From Microcoleus sp. FACHB-61 (GTDB lineage: Bacteria > Cyanobacteriota > Cyanobacteriia > Cyanobacteriales > Microcoleaceae): a stretch of 64,000 nucleotides of DNA. The notes under the pieces were generated by a model, which saw nothing but the letters and a program-made list of their open reading frames with translations, was not told the origin of the DNA and made no database searches. Position 1 is the stretch's first letter; each line of letters opens with the position of its first letter. The DNA lies in assembly GCA_014695295.1 (NCBI GenBank), contig JACJNY010000038.1:29997-93996 (forward strand), in the 5' to 3' direction. The translations under genes were made by a program, and so were the position numbers. Shown here in pieces: positions 17,544 through 27,163 of the stretch.

Positions 17544-17819
17544 TTAATATTGTACGCTGTCGGATTCTTCTGGATTTGCCTGAAATTTAGGACGCGAGTT
17601 TTGGGAATCTGAAAGGTTCCACAGCGGTTGCAGTAGCGCACCTCCGATCAGTCCTGCACTCAGGCTCATTGCCAATACTACTCCTACGGGCATTTGTATC
17701 GATTTAAAAAAGATAAAGTTTAAGGATACTGGGGCAGCGTTCTGCACGGAGATAATGCCGATCGCGCTTACTAAAATTGCTACTAAAAAACTAATTGCGA
17801 GCAGAGGAATTGTTTTCAT
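17544..17819 (-). CDS. LapA/DUF1049 domain membrane protein
   Basis: 91 residues with two membrane helices (about 5-27 and 43-66) joined by QNAAPVSLNFIFFKSIQMPVG, the typical pattern of the LapA (DUF1049) family. In E. coli LapA takes part in lipopolysaccharide assembly control; in cyanobacteria the role is not established. The soluble C-terminus is short and lacks the LapB-contact coiled coil of longer members. ATG 17819 starts directly before the first helix. It converges with the HTH gene, with only 14 bp between the stop codons. Confidence 0.8.
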   Translation of the reverse strand: MKTIPLLAISFLVAILVSAIGIISVQNAAPVSLNFIFFKSIQMPVGVVLAMSLSAGLIGGALLQPLWNLSDSQNSRPKFQANPEESDSVQY

Positions 17820-18189
17820 AAACGGGGTTGACAGGCTAATAATTTAACTTATATACTTGTTTTATAATCTAAATTTGTGTCAATTTTTTATTTTTCTAAA
17901 CACCCCATTATTTAGCAATATACAATAACATCAGTAGAAAAGTCAAGTAGATTCGGAAAAGATTTAGGAATTTTTTAAATTAATTAAAAATTAAAAATAA
18001 ATAAATAAATTTACCAATCCCAAACTTTAACAAATCCCTGTCTATTGCAAATATATAACTCGCCCAGCAGTATCGATGATTAATGTTAAGAGGCTTTGCA
18101 AGAGTTATCAAAAATACGTAAGGTGCGCAGTGCGCACCTCACAATCCCAAGCGCTAGGCGAAAAACCCCCCGTTGGAATAGGTAGAAAT
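17820..18189. other. AT-rich gap with a GGTGCGC palindrome
   Basis: No gene is seen. 17820-18060 is strongly AT-rich with AAATTAATTAAAAATT-like runs and likely carries the promoter of the LapA-like gene. At about 18119-18138 lies the palindrome AGGTGCGCAGTGCGCACCT, one copy of a family also present near 22150, 22240 and 58203. Confidence 0.5.
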
Positions 18190-19623
18190 TTAAACAGGTT
18201 CTAACTGGGAAATTACCTGTTCCATGTGTTGGGCAACTTGGCTTTCTTTTTCCACAGAATTGGTTTCCATGTAAACGCGCATCAGGGGTTCGGTTCCTGA
18301 AGGCCGCAGCAGTACCCAGCCACCGTCTTCAAGATAAAGTTTAATCCCGTCTTTGCGGCCGATTTCCTTAACGCCGATCCCTGCTACTTCTTTGGGGGGA
18401 TTCTTGGTAAATGATTCCAAAACGGCTGCTTTGTGGGCTTCTTCTAGGTGCAAGTCCAAGCGTTTGTTGTACAGGGGGCCGTCGGCTTCTTTAATGGCTT
18501 CTTCGACTAGCTGAGAAAGCGGTTTGCCTTCATAGGCGATCGCCTCAGCAACTAGCATATCAGCCAAAATCCCGTCTTTTTCGGGAATGTGACCCAAAAC
18601 GCTCAAACCGCCAGACTCTTCGCCACCGATGAGCACCGCAGTTTCCCGCATTTTTTCGCCGATGTATTTAAAACCGACTGCGGTTTCGTAGATTGTTAAA
18701 CCGTACTTGGCGGCCAAATTGTCCAGCAAGTGGGTAGTTGCGACTGTACGGACGATCGCCCCAGTTAAGCCTTTATTCTTCACCAAGTGACGCGCCAGCA
18801 GCAACAGCACAGTGTTGGGAGTCAAGACATTTCCCAACTCGTCAACAATACCAAAGCGATCGCTGTCGCCATCGGTAGCCAAACCCAAATCGGCCGAATC
18901 CTTCTTAACAGCTTCCACCAACTCGACTAACTGTTCGCCCTTGGGCTCGGGCATTCCGCCGCCAAACAGCACGTCGCGGTAGGTGTGAAAACTTTCGACA
19001 TCACAGCCGCAGTGTTCCAACACCCCGTCGAGATAGCCGCGAGAAGTCGAGTAGAGAGCGTCGTACTTCACCTTCAACTTAGCAGAGCGAATCCGCTCCA
19101 CATCGATCAAAGTATAAAGAAACTTCAGATATTCGGGTTTCGGGTCAAAACTGGAGATTTTATCGTTGTGACTGCCTTTGGCTGGGGCATCAGAAGCACC
19201 AGCAATATTTGCCACAATTGTATCGGTAATTTCCGGGGTTGCCGGGCCCGCGTAGTCGGGGATGTATTTGATGCCGCAGTAAGGTGCGGGATTGTGGGAA
19301 GCCGTGAACATCAGGGCTCCTGCAGAGTTTAGATGCTTGGCGCTGTAGGCGATGACTGGTGTGGGGCAATCTCGATCGACCACTTTCACCGTCCATCCCA
19401 AATCAGCCAATACTTCCGCCGAGGTGCGAGCGAACTCGTCTGCCAGAAAGCGGGTATCGTAGGAGACTAGAACTGGGCGGTCTTTGGTGTAAGCGGTTTC
19501 TAGGTAACTGGCGATCGCCCGGGTGACTTTTCGCACGTTGGCAAAAGTAAAGTCATGGGCAATCAGTCCCCGCCACCCATCGGTTCCGAACTTAATTTCT
19601 GTTGAATTGCTGCTAGCGCTCAT
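18190..19623 (-). CDS. Phosphoglucomutase/phosphomannomutase family protein
   Basis: 477 residues from ATG 19623; a GTG three codons earlier is possible, but GAGGAAG lies at the right distance for the ATG. Alpha-D-phosphohexomutases interconvert hexose 1- and 6-phosphates through a phosphoserine. All four signature regions are present: substrate entry KFGTDGWRGLIAHDF, phosphoserine loop MFTASHNPAPYCGIK, metal loop ATDGDSDRFGIVD, sugar loop GGEESGG and phosphate-binding RPSGTEPLMRVYME. In cyanobacteria such enzymes feed glycogen, sucrose and polysaccharide synthesis, so this one may supply sugar phosphates to the exopolysaccharide locus further on, but which sugar it prefers cannot be read from the motifs. 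Confidence 0.93.
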   Translation of the reverse strand: MSASSNSTEIKFGTDGWRGLIAHDFTFANVRKVTRAIASYLETAYTKDRPVLVSYDTRFLADEFARTSAEVLADLGWTVKVVDRDCPTPVIAYSAKHLNSAGALMFTASHNPAPYCGIKYIPDYAGPATPEITDTIVANIAGASDAPAKGSHNDKISSFDPKPEYLKFLYTLIDVERIRSAKLKVKYDALYSTSRGYLDGVLEHCGCDVESFHTYRDVLFGGGMPEPKGEQLVELVEAVKKDSADLGLATDGDSDRFGIVDELGNVLTPNTVLLLLARHLVKNKGLTGAIVRTVATTHLLDNLAAKYGLTIYETAVGFKYIGEKMRETAVLIGGEESGGLSVLGHIPEKDGILADMLVAEAIAYEGKPLSQLVEEAIKEADGPLYNKRLDLHLEEAHKAAVLESFTKNPPKEVAGIGVKEIGRKDGIKLYLEDGGWVLLRPSGTEPLMRVYMETNSVEKESQVAQHMEQVISQLEPV

Positions 19624-20482
19624 TTTATCCACTTCCTCTCGTCCTACTAATCCTACCCGAAGGCATAGCCTTAAAGACCTACTGACCGTGCTGTTTTTGA
19701 GGAGCGATCGCCTGTGGGGCCCGCATCAACCTAATCCTATTGCTGTAGCGGCAGGCTTCCGCCTCCGCCAGAGGACTCGAACCAGTCAGAGTTGGCAAAA
19801 AGTGGGAGAGATCGAGCGAGTCACTCGCTAATTCTGGTTGTGAAGGGTAGTTGGCCGATCGAATGGACGGCGATCAATTGCGGGCGATCGGGCAAGCTAA
19901 AAAACTGATCGCAAAAAACCGCGCTGGCAATGGCATTAACCAAATGCACATAAATCTGATTTTAATCTCAAATTTAATTCTTTATTTAGAAAAGCCGATC
20001 GTTAAATTTGTTAGGGTTTCCTAACAATGGCCAGGGTCAAAATACATTTCTAATTCAGGTAGGGAAATAAATTAACCAAAGTCACGGCTCGATCGTGCTG
20101 TAGCCTAGCTTCTTTAAGAACTTAGGGCGATCGACCAAAGCCCTCCAAAACAAAGATAAGGTCTTTCAAGCAGCAGTTTTTTTAAGCAGACTTAACTTTA
20201 ATTCTCAGCTTTTAAGACAAATTAAATTTATTTCCAGCCCTCTTTATAGGCCAGAAAAATTACTTAGGATCGCGATCACAGGGTGACGGTGATCGATCGC
20301 ACAATAAATAACGTTATTAACGTGCAGCTTATAAAAGATGCAGGAAGTAGAGCCAAATGGCTTATAGCTTTAAGCACAATTGCGGATGACTGTCAGCGTA
20401 CAAATCCACAATATTGTAGTTAATAACATTAAAAAGTAGGGGGATCGATCGGGTGCTACTTAATAAAAAAACGAGGTTTATC
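19624..20482. other. About 860-bp divergent gap with hairpins
   Basis: No gene is supported. A perfect 8-bp stem TTGTTAGG-GTTT-CCTAACAA lies at 20008-20027, and the palindrome TAATAACGTTATTA at about 20305-20318 sits some 170 bp before the next gene. The gap must hold promoters for the mutase on the left and the hypothetical protein on the right; no confident -35/-10 pair was found. Confidence 0.45.
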
Positions 20483-21577
20483 ATGACGGGTATTTCACAA
20501 ATATCTTCAAAGTCTTTACCTGCAGCCGACCAACTTCAACATGGCGACAGTCTGGCGTCGGAAGGTATTACCGGATCGCACACTGACAAAATCCCAGAGG
20601 CTAAAAGCGTCAGCGTTTCTTCCTTCGCAGTTAGCTGGGCAAAAAAATATTACAGTACAGTTGCGGCACGAGAAAACCAAGCGCCACGCCAAATTCCCCC
20701 AAGCCTAGAGTCAACCAATTTTGAGGGAAATCGAGCCCAAATAGTTGACAAATTGACGGATACCCTGAAATTAGCCAGCGAGATAGCTTGGAGTAGAGTA
20801 GAAGCTCTTTTAGGGGAACAAATAGAGCGGCACGCCATCAATCCGAGCTTAATTAATTCTTTAGAAATTGCCGCCGACACTCGCACCTTATATCGGAAAG
20901 CAATAGACGCTTATGCAGATAGAGAACCTATTTTCCGCTTGTCCGTGCTGGTGGGAAAAGATATTATCCAAGTGAGGCGGAAATACTCAGAGACCGATCC
21001 GTTAGTGCTGGGATTTGTGACAGTGCAATTTCAATACACGAGCAAAATCTTGTTAGGATGTCTTTCGGAGTCAGAGCGCTCGGAAGTTGCACCATACTTA
21101 AAAGTTGTAGAGGACTATCTGCACATTCCCTACGGAGAGATTAACGAGGCTGCGGCTAATCAGCCCGCGAATTCAAGAGATCTATTAGCCGTTCAGCATT
21201 TGTTGCAGCACACGACTCAGATTGCTAGTGCTGTGTACGAGCGGGCTAGTTCCCAGCATCAAGGATACCGCAGCAGCAGCGGGTATTTGAGCGATCGCGA
21301 GGTAAAAATTTCTGGTATCCGGGATGTCGAGATTTTTCAAAGCTATTTGTGCTGGTGCGTTTTAGAAGGTAGTATTCGCCCGGTACAGCAAGAATTGTTT
21401 CCAATTTGCGTGATGTTGTACCCCAAACTTCATGTAAGTTGGGAGTTAGTGCAGGATATGCTGCTGATTTTGTTTTGGGAAATATGCGATCGCCTTCCTG
21501 CTGAAGATTTAACGGTATTTGTACCTTACTTGCGTACTGTGACAGAGATGTTTTCCAGCGATGTGTTTGAAAACTAG
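20483..21577 (+). CDS. Hypothetical soluble helical protein
   Basis: 364 residues from ATG 20483, chosen because GAGG lies about seven bases before it; GTG 20453 would add ten residues. The first 60 residues are polar and probably disordered. The rest looks like a continuous alpha-helical fold (for example QIVDKLTDTLKLASEIAWSRVEALL, EPIFRLSVLVGKDIIQVRRKY, VEIFQSYLCWCVLEGSIRPVQQELFPICVMLYP). No membrane segment, no catalytic motif and no family that I can name. Its long upstream region and isolation suggest a separately regulated gene. It is followed by the convergent DUF423 gene. Confidence 0.6.
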   Translation: MTGISQISSKSLPAADQLQHGDSLASEGITGSHTDKIPEAKSVSVSSFAVSWAKKYYSTVAARENQAPRQIPPSLESTNFEGNRAQIVDKLTDTLKLASEIAWSRVEALLGEQIERHAINPSLINSLEIAADTRTLYRKAIDAYADREPIFRLSVLVGKDIIQVRRKYSETDPLVLGFVTVQFQYTSKILLGCLSESERSEVAPYLKVVEDYLHIPYGEINEAAANQPANSRDLLAVQHLLQHTTQIASAVYERASSQHQGYRSSSGYLSDREVKISGIRDVEIFQSYLCWCVLEGSIRPVQQELFPICVMLYPKLHVSWELVQDMLLILFWEICDRLPAEDLTVFVPYLRTVTEMFSSDVFEN

Positions 21578-21632
21578 GTTATTGGGAATTGGGAATTGGG
21601 AATTGGAAATTGCCTCAACATTTACCAATTGC

Positions 21633-22025
21633 CTATTTAAAATTAAAAGCAGCGACTGCCAAACATCCCCAACCGACAATAAAAGCAACTCCCCCCAACG
21701 GCGTAATTGCACCCAGCCATTTGATGTCAGTCAAACTCAGGGCGTACAAACTGCCAGAAAAGATGATTGTGCCGGCAATAAAAGCCCATCCAGCCACTGC
21801 AAAAAAGGTTTGAGACTCTTGGGCGCGGCTCAAGAGTAAAGCGACGACTAACAGAGCCAGGGCATGGTACATTTGATAGCGGGCGCCGGTCTCAAAAATT
21901 GCTAAAGCTCGATCGCTCAATTGATTTTTCAAAGCGTGGGAGGCGAAAGCACCGCCTGCAACGGATAAACCTCCGAATACGGCTGCGGCTGCTATAAAAA
22001 TTCGCATTAAAATTAGCGTGGACAT
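21633..22025 (-). CDS. DUF423 family membrane protein
   Basis: 130 residues from ATG 22025 (a longer frame from 22061 adds 12 residues lacking family character). DUF423 (YgdD-like) proteins are small four-helix membrane proteins of unknown function. Recognisable parts are FGGLSVAGGAFASHALKNQLS, FETGARYQMYHALALL, and SGSLYALSLTDIKWLGAITPLGGVAFIVGW. Four helices fit the length. No operon partner is evident. Confidence 0.88.
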   Translation of the reverse strand: MSTLILMRIFIAAAAVFGGLSVAGGAFASHALKNQLSDRALAIFETGARYQMYHALALLVVALLLSRAQESQTFFAVAGWAFIAGTIIFSGSLYALSLTDIKWLGAITPLGGVAFIVGWGCLAVAAFNFK

Positions 22026-22068
22026 AATATTTATTAAATTGGGAAGAAGGAAGTTCGGCAACGGATTA

Positions 22069-22263
22069 TGTAACGGATGTAACGGATGTAACGGATGTAA
22101 CGGATGTCAGGAAGAAGGAAGAGGGAAAAACATCTAATTGTTGATATCGAAGGTGCGCGGTGCGTGCCTTACTTGTCATTGCGAGCCTCCGCGAAGCAAT
22201 CGCATAGTATGGAGGTTCACTGGCCTAACTCTGAAAATGGAAGGTGCGCGGGGCGCACCCTAG
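22069..22263. repeat. GTAACGGAT tandem repeat and two GGTGCGC palindromes
   Basis: Four successive copies of the 9-mer TGTAACGGA (22069-22107) are followed by AAGGTGCGCGGTGCGTGCCTTAC (about 22150-22172), a GTCATTGCGAGC...GAAGCAATCGCA unit (about 22176-22206) and AAGGTGCGCGGGGCGCACCCT (about 22240-22260). The latter are known kinds of dispersed bacterial repeat. No gene is present. Confidence 0.7.
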
Positions 22264-22301
22264 GCTGATGAGAAATTAGCTTTTTTGCAGATATTTTTAA
22301 C

Positions 22302-22988
22302 CTATTTTCGCACAGCTTCCAGCAAGCGAGAATAGTAAAAGCTAGTGCTATTCATGGCTGTTCTGTTAACAACAAAGCCGTTGCTTTCTAGGATTTTGAT
22401 AATATCGGCTTCGCGGTGCTGGTAAGCGCGGGTAGTTTTGCTAGGGCCGGGGAAAAGTTCGCCAAATTTTTTGAGGGCGGTGAGTGCTAAAGTTTTGGGG
22501 GCAAAACTGATAATTAGTCGCGATTGGGCGATCGAACTCAGGTGAGCGATCATTTCTGCCGCCTTATTTTGAGGATAGTGGATTAGCACGTCCAAACAAA
22601 TTACTGTGTGGAAATTGCCGGTTAAAGCTTCCAAATCTTGGGCGGCGAAGGAGATGTTGTAGAGCTTGCCGGGAACTGCTGTCGATCGATCGTAAGCTTC
22701 TGCTACCATCTTTTCAGAGATATCACTAGCGCAAACAATTGCCCCAGCGTCAGCCAGAGGAATGCTCAGAGATCCCACACCGCAGCCGGCATCGCAGACA
22801 CAAAGCCCGGGTAAATTGCCGTCAGCTTGCAGCCATTCGATGACTGTATCCACCGTTTTCTGGTGCCCGGTGCGGATGTCTAGCTGAACTTTATTGACTT
22901 TGCCCTCGCCGTAAATTCGCTGCCAGCGATCGAATCCCGTCGAGTTAAAATACTGTCTAACTATAGTCTTGTCGTCTACCAAATTCAT
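22302..22988 (-). CDS. chlM: Magnesium-protoporphyrin IX O-methyltransferase
   Basis: 228 residues, usual length. It transfers a methyl group from S-adenosylmethionine to the C13 propionate of Mg-protoporphyrin IX, the step after Mg-chelatase in chlorophyll synthesis. The SAM site is VCDAGCGVGSLSIPLA (about 65-80), with the acidic strand end CASDISEKMV; family-specific parts are VRQYFNSTGFDRWQRIYGEG, GHQKTVDTVIEWL and FAPKTLALTALKKFGELFPGPSKTTRAYQH, the last typical of ChlM/BchM. ATG 22988 gives the family N-terminus. It stands alone among repeats; no other chlorophyll gene is adjacent. Confidence 0.95.
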   Translation of the reverse strand: MNLVDDKTIVRQYFNSTGFDRWQRIYGEGKVNKVQLDIRTGHQKTVDTVIEWLQADGNLPGLCVCDAGCGVGSLSIPLADAGAIVCASDISEKMVAEAYDRSTAVPGKLYNISFAAQDLEALTGNFHTVICLDVLIHYPQNKAAEMIAHLSSIAQSRLIISFAPKTLALTALKKFGELFPGPSKTTRAYQHREADIIKILESNGFVVNRTAMNSTSFYYSRLLEAVRK

Positions 22989-23067
22989 CGATCTGCCTGC
23001 TGCTGAGTTATTGCCAACGGTTAGATATTATATAGCAATCCGCTTCGGAAAACGCGCAACTTGCAAC

Positions 23068-23200
23068 CATCGATTTTAGATTGGCGATTTTAGATTTTAG
23101 ATTAAAACCGCCAATCTAAAATCTAAAATCTAAAATCGATCTCGTAATACCAGTTCCTACATTCTTAATTCTTCAATCCTTTAATCTAAAATCTAAAATG
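23068..23200. repeat. ATTTTAG heptamer inverted array
   Basis: GATTTTAGATTGGCGATTTT... is followed by its complement ...CCGCCAATCTAAAATCTAAAATC, so 23076-23141 can form a long hairpin; single units continue to about 23198, just before the stop of nagA. It is the second heptamer family of the window, also seen near 24445, 29360 and 63250. Confidence 0.75.
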
Positions 23201-23210
23201 GTGTAACGGG

Positions 23211-24440
23211 TTAAAAGAGTCGATGCCAAGCCAATTCTTTTGTCGCCACATTTAAATTCCAGCGCAACAATTGAGTTGCCGATTTGCCAATAATTCCCGA
23301 AATTCCGATCGCACTTCTGGGAGATTCTGTTGCCAGCGCGATCGCACTATCGGCGTCGCAAATCCCCCACTTCACCAAATTCTGCACTCCCGCCAACAGC
23401 GGCAGAGTCGTGCCTGCCAAAGTAGCAGATTCCAGGGGCGAGTGGTAATCTAATCTGACCCAAGCCGTACCTTTTCTGACTTCAATTTGTCGGGAATCCC
23501 AAGGATAAACACCGTCTGGCAAACCCAAAGGAGCCAAAGCATCGCTCACTAAAAAAACGCCTGTTTCGTACCTGCCAGCCCGCAGGAAAAAATCAATCAT
23601 TGTCGGAGAAACGTGCTTGCCGTCCGCAATTAAACCGCATTTTACGCCCGGATAAACAATCGCCGCTCCCAATAAACCCGGTTCTCGGTGGTGCAAACTC
23701 GGCATCGCATTAAAAGCGTGAGTTACCATTGAAGCTCCCCGCTCAAAAGCTTGCTGCGCTTGCTCTGCCGTCGCTTGGGAGTGTCCGAGGCTGACGGAAA
23801 TTCCCAAACTTTGCAAATAGGGAATGACTTCGCCAGTGGTGTCTAACTCCGGCGCTAAAGTAATTATTTTGACAATATCGGCACAATCTCCTAAAACTTG
23901 CTTGACATTTTCTATAGTGAGCGACAGTAAAAACTCAACTGGGTGAGCTCCTCGCTTCAGGGGGTTGAGAAAAGGGCCTTCGAGATGAACGCCGAGAATT
24001 TCCGCTGTTTTGGGTTTAATTGTTGCGCGGTCTGCGGTTTGTACAGTGCGGATATAATCAGCTATAGTCGAGAGCGATCGCCTAAACTTCTCCAGCGAAG
24101 TTGTCACCAAAGTCGGCAAAAAAGCATCGACTCCCTGATTCCACAAAAATTGACAAATTTTCGGCAAAATTTCAATATGCTTGCTTTCTAAATCGGGAAA
24201 AGCAAAACCGAGGGCGCCGTTAATCTGCAAGTCAACACCGCCCAGAGAAAGCCAATCGCCTGCTACATCAAGCAGTTGCAAATCGGGAGGACAAATCCGT
24301 TTAAATACGGCGTCCATCGGCCAAACTTCTTGGATCATGCCCGTTTCGTCAACCGCAAGCATCTGCAAATCCTTGCAACCGGGGAGGCGAGCATTGATAA
24401 TATCTGTGCGGGCGGGAGTTGGGGTTGTGGCTTCAATCAT
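23211..24440 (-). CDS. nagA: N-acetylglucosamine-6-phosphate deacetylase
   Basis: 409 residues. It removes the acetyl group from GlcNAc-6-P in amino-sugar recycling. As an amidohydrolase TIM barrel it shows the expected ligands: VDLQINGALG (near 70-80), GVHLEGPFLNPLKRGAH (metal Glu), SLGHSQATAEQAQQAF and MVTHAFNAMPSLHHREPG (His ligands), IADGKHVSP and SDALAPLGLPDGVY (catalytic Asp). No nagB lies beside it; it is divergent from purE across 210 bp. Cyanobacterial NagA probably serves cell-wall recycling. Assignment is firm, but substrate could include other N-acetyl amino sugars. Confidence 0.94.
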   Translation of the reverse strand: MIEATTPTPARTDIINARLPGCKDLQMLAVDETGMIQEVWPMDAVFKRICPPDLQLLDVAGDWLSLGGVDLQINGALGFAFPDLESKHIEILPKICQFLWNQGVDAFLPTLVTTSLEKFRRSLSTIADYIRTVQTADRATIKPKTAEILGVHLEGPFLNPLKRGAHPVEFLLSLTIENVKQVLGDCADIVKIITLAPELDTTGEVIPYLQSLGISVSLGHSQATAEQAQQAFERGASMVTHAFNAMPSLHHREPGLLGAAIVYPGVKCGLIADGKHVSPTMIDFFLRAGRYETGVFLVSDALAPLGLPDGVYPWDSRQIEVRKGTAWVRLDYHSPLESATLAGTTLPLLAGVQNLVKWGICDADSAIALATESPRSAIGISGIIGKSATQLLRWNLNVATKELAWHRLF

Positions 24441-24651
24441 CCGATTTTAGGTTTTATATTTTAGATTTTAGATTTGCTCCGAGGGATAAATCTGGGGGCT
24501 GCTTATGAGGATGCGGAGCTGTTTGATTTCTGCATGGTAGCTTGTAACCAAATTGCTTTCGAGCCTCAGTTTTGCTAGAAAATATCTAAATTTGAGTTAA
24601 CGCCATAATTTAAAATTACCATTAATTTGAAATCTCACATCTGAAAATGGC

Positions 24652-25173
24652 ATGAATGAACCAACAGTTGGAATTATCATGGGTAGCGATTCTGATTTGC
24701 CAACCATGTCTGAAGCGATCGCAGTTTGCGAAGAATTCAGCGTTGCTTGCTCCGTGGCGATCGTCTCGGCGCACCGCACCCCCGATCGCATGGTGGAATA
24801 CGCCCAAACCGCGCACCAACGAGGCTTGAAAGTCATTATCGCAGGTGCCGGGGGAGCGGCGCATCTCCCAGGTATGGTAGCATCTTTAACCCCCTTGCCA
24901 GTAATTGGCGTGCCTGTACCGAGCCGCCACCTGCAAGGGGTAGATTCGCTCTACTCGATCGTGCAAATGCCAGCCGGGATACCCGTAGCAACAGTGGGGA
25001 TCGGCAACGCTAAGAATGCTGGCTTGCTGGCAGTTCAGATACTGGCAGCTCATCAGCCAGAATTGCTAGAGCGAGTCCTGAATTACCGCAAAACTTTGTC
25101 CGAATCTGTACTGAAAAAACAAAATCAGCTAGAAGAGCTAGGCTATCAAAACTATCTCAATCTGAACAAATAA
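24652..25173 (+). CDS. purE: N5-carboxyaminoimidazole ribonucleotide mutase
   Basis: 173 residues, class I PurE. It converts N5-CAIR to CAIR in purine synthesis. Motifs: [16 protein letters not shown] at the N-terminus, [39 protein letters not shown] and the C-terminal helix. ATG 24652 gives [15 protein letters not shown], the normal start. purK is not in the window. It is 74 bp upstream of the first amt gene on the same strand. Confidence 0.97.
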   Translation: MNEPTVGIIMGSDSDLPTMSEAIAVCEEFSVACSVAIVSAHRTPDRMVEYAQTAHQRGLKVIIAGAGGAAHLPGMVASLTPLPVIGVPVPSRHLQGVDSLYSIVQMPAGIPVATVGIGNAKNAGLLAVQILAAHQPELLERVLNYRKTLSESVLKKQNQLEELGYQNYLNLNK

Positions 25174-25246
25174 TCTAGAAACTTTGTAGTAAAATTGGAA
25201 AGTTTTCCGAATATTGCTGAGCTTACTAGCCGTAAAGAGGGTAAAA

Positions 25247-26848
25247 GTGATTAAAATGACTGTCGGAAAGAAAAAGTCAAAACCAGTCAGGCGGGAGTCT
25301 TTAAATTTGTCAGCAGCTAATTTTTTTACGAAAGCCCACAGGTTGAAGAAATTACAAAGGGCGATCGCCCGCCTCACTCCAAGTTGGCAAGCCTGCATAC
25401 CTTTAGCTGCAATCATCGTCTTGGTGTGGGGATATGCGGCGGTAGCCCAAACAGCTCCCGCACCAACCACCGAGGAACAATTAGCAAGCCTTAAGGTGGG
25501 CATGGATACCATGTGGGTCATGGTGGCGGCGATGTTAGTGTTCTTTATGAATGCCGGTTTCGGTATGTTGGAAACCGGTTTTTGTCGCCAAAAAAATGCC
25601 GTCAACGTGCTGTCCAAAAACTTGATTGTTTTTGCGCTTTCTACGATCGCATATTGGGCGATCGGCTTTGCATTAATGTTCAGCGACGGCAACGGTTTTA
25701 TCGGCAGCAGCGGCGGATTTTTCCTGTGGAACGTAGCTGACAACAGCCCCGCCACAGGAGACGCTTATCAAGGCATTTTCAGCTCATTAAACTGGACGGG
25801 AGTCCCCCTCAACGCTAAATTCTTTTTCCAATTAGTTTTTGCGGGAACTGCTGCGACGATCGTTTCTGGAGCCGTTGCAGAGCGAGTTAAATTCATTGAC
25901 TTCTTAATTTTCAGCTTGCTGCTAGTAGGCATTGCTTACCCGATTACCGGACACTGGGTTTGGGGCGGCGGCTGGCTGGCAGACGCAGGCTTCTACGATT
26001 TTGCCGGTTCGACAGTGATTCACTCGGTAGGCGGTTGGGCTGCTTTGATGGGAGCGGCATTTTTGGGGCCGCGGATCGGCAAGTACCGCGACGGCGATAC
26101 TGTGGCGATGCCGGGACACAATATGAGCATTGCCACCCTGGGCTGTTTGATTCTGTGGTTGGGCTGGTTCGGGTTTAATCCCGGTTCGACTATGGCGCTC
26201 GATCCAAATGCGATCGCGCACATTGCGATCACAACCAACACTGCCGGTGCCTTCGGGGGAGTTGCTGCAACGATTACAGCTTGGCTGTACCTGGGCAAAC
26301 CCGACCTTTCGATGATTATCAACGGTATCCTCGCCGGCTTAGTCGGCGTAACAGCGAGCTGCGCTTGGATCAACGTGCCCAACTCTGCCATAATCGGCAC
26401 GATCGCCGGTATTCTGGTAGTTTTCGCAGTAACTTTCTTCGACAACTGGAAAATTGATGACCCTGTAGGCGCAACTTCAGTTCACTTAGTCTGCGGCATC
26501 TGGGGAACTCTGGCAGTTGGCTTGTTTGCTGACGGGCCTACAACGGGACTTTATACCACAGGTCCCAAAGCCGGATTGCTTGTGGGCGGAGGTTTCGGCC
26601 AACTCGGGCCGCAGTTGCTAGGCATTATCTGTGTAGGCGGGATGACCGTGCTGCTGACTACGATTTTTTGGGCGGCACTCAAAGCTTTGCTGGGTATCCG
26701 CGTTTCTGCTTTAGAGGAGGCTGAAGGTTTGGATATCGGCGAACACGGAATGGAAGCTTACACCGGGTTTGTGAAGGAAACGAGCTTTGATAACAGAAGT
26801 GAGAGCGGCTACGGCGGTTATGGTGGGGGTTCTGGGGGGAAGCGGTAA
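25247..26848 (+). CDS. amt: Ammonium transporter, Amt family (first copy)
   Basis: About 533 residues from GTG 25247, chosen because GAGGG precedes it at a good distance (the frame opens earlier; ATG 25256 is an alternative). The N-terminus is a basic stretch of about 45 residues, then a hydrophobic segment ending in VAQTAP that looks like a long signal sequence, then 11 membrane helices. Amt/Mep channels conduct ammonium; pore landmarks are [34 protein letters not shown], the first pore His in [13 protein letters not shown] and the second in [16 protein letters not shown]. The cytoplasmic tail has [16 protein letters not shown] and ends with a Gly/Tyr-rich run. It differs clearly from the second copy 4 kb away; control by NtcA and PII is usual but no site was identified here. 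Confidence 0.95.
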   Translation: MIKMTVGKKKSKPVRRESLNLSAANFFTKAHRLKKLQRAIARLTPSWQACIPLAAIIVLVWGYAAVAQTAPAPTTEEQLASLKVGMDTMWVMVAAMLVFFMNAGFGMLETGFCRQKNAVNVLSKNLIVFALSTIAYWAIGFALMFSDGNGFIGSSGGFFLWNVADNSPATGDAYQGIFSSLNWTGVPLNAKFFFQLVFAGTAATIVSGAVAERVKFIDFLIFSLLLVGIAYPITGHWVWGGGWLADAGFYDFAGSTVIHSVGGWAALMGAAFLGPRIGKYRDGDTVAMPGHNMSIATLGCLILWLGWFGFNPGSTMALDPNAIAHIAITTNTAGAFGGVAATITAWLYLGKPDLSMIINGILAGLVGVTASCAWINVPNSAIIGTIAGILVVFAVTFFDNWKIDDPVGATSVHLVCGIWGTLAVGLFADGPTTGLYTTGPKAGLLVGGGFGQLGPQLLGIICVGGMTVLLTTIFWAALKALLGIRVSALEEAEGLDIGEHGMEAYTGFVKETSFDNRSESGYGGYGGGSGGKR

Positions 26849-27163
26849 CAAACTGTAGAGCGTGCGAAGGGATCGATCAATTCAGCTTTCGTGTCCTAAA
26901 TTAGCTATTTATCAGCTAATTCACCCCTTTATTCAGAAAAACCAGAATCTGAAATAGCCGCCAACTTATGGCTGTCTATCGTTGTGCTCGCGTTTCAATC
27001 TTCAATGTGAACGCGGGCATATTTTTATTGTTAGTTTACGTTTAATGGCGTACCTATAGCAGTTTTCAATTGCATGAGATGTGCGCTATTAATTGGTAAT
27101 AGGTAATGGGGAAATGGGAATTGAGAATCTGTAACTGACGAGCGTTGAAAACTGGTGTATTGG
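26849..27163. other. Gap between amt and IS607 tnpA
   Basis: An 8-bp stem AATTAGCT/AGCTAATT (26899-26921) follows amt; without a T-tract it is only a possible transcript end. GCGTT/AACGC arms near 26990-27016 may be part of the IS607 end. No gene is seen. Confidence 0.4.
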
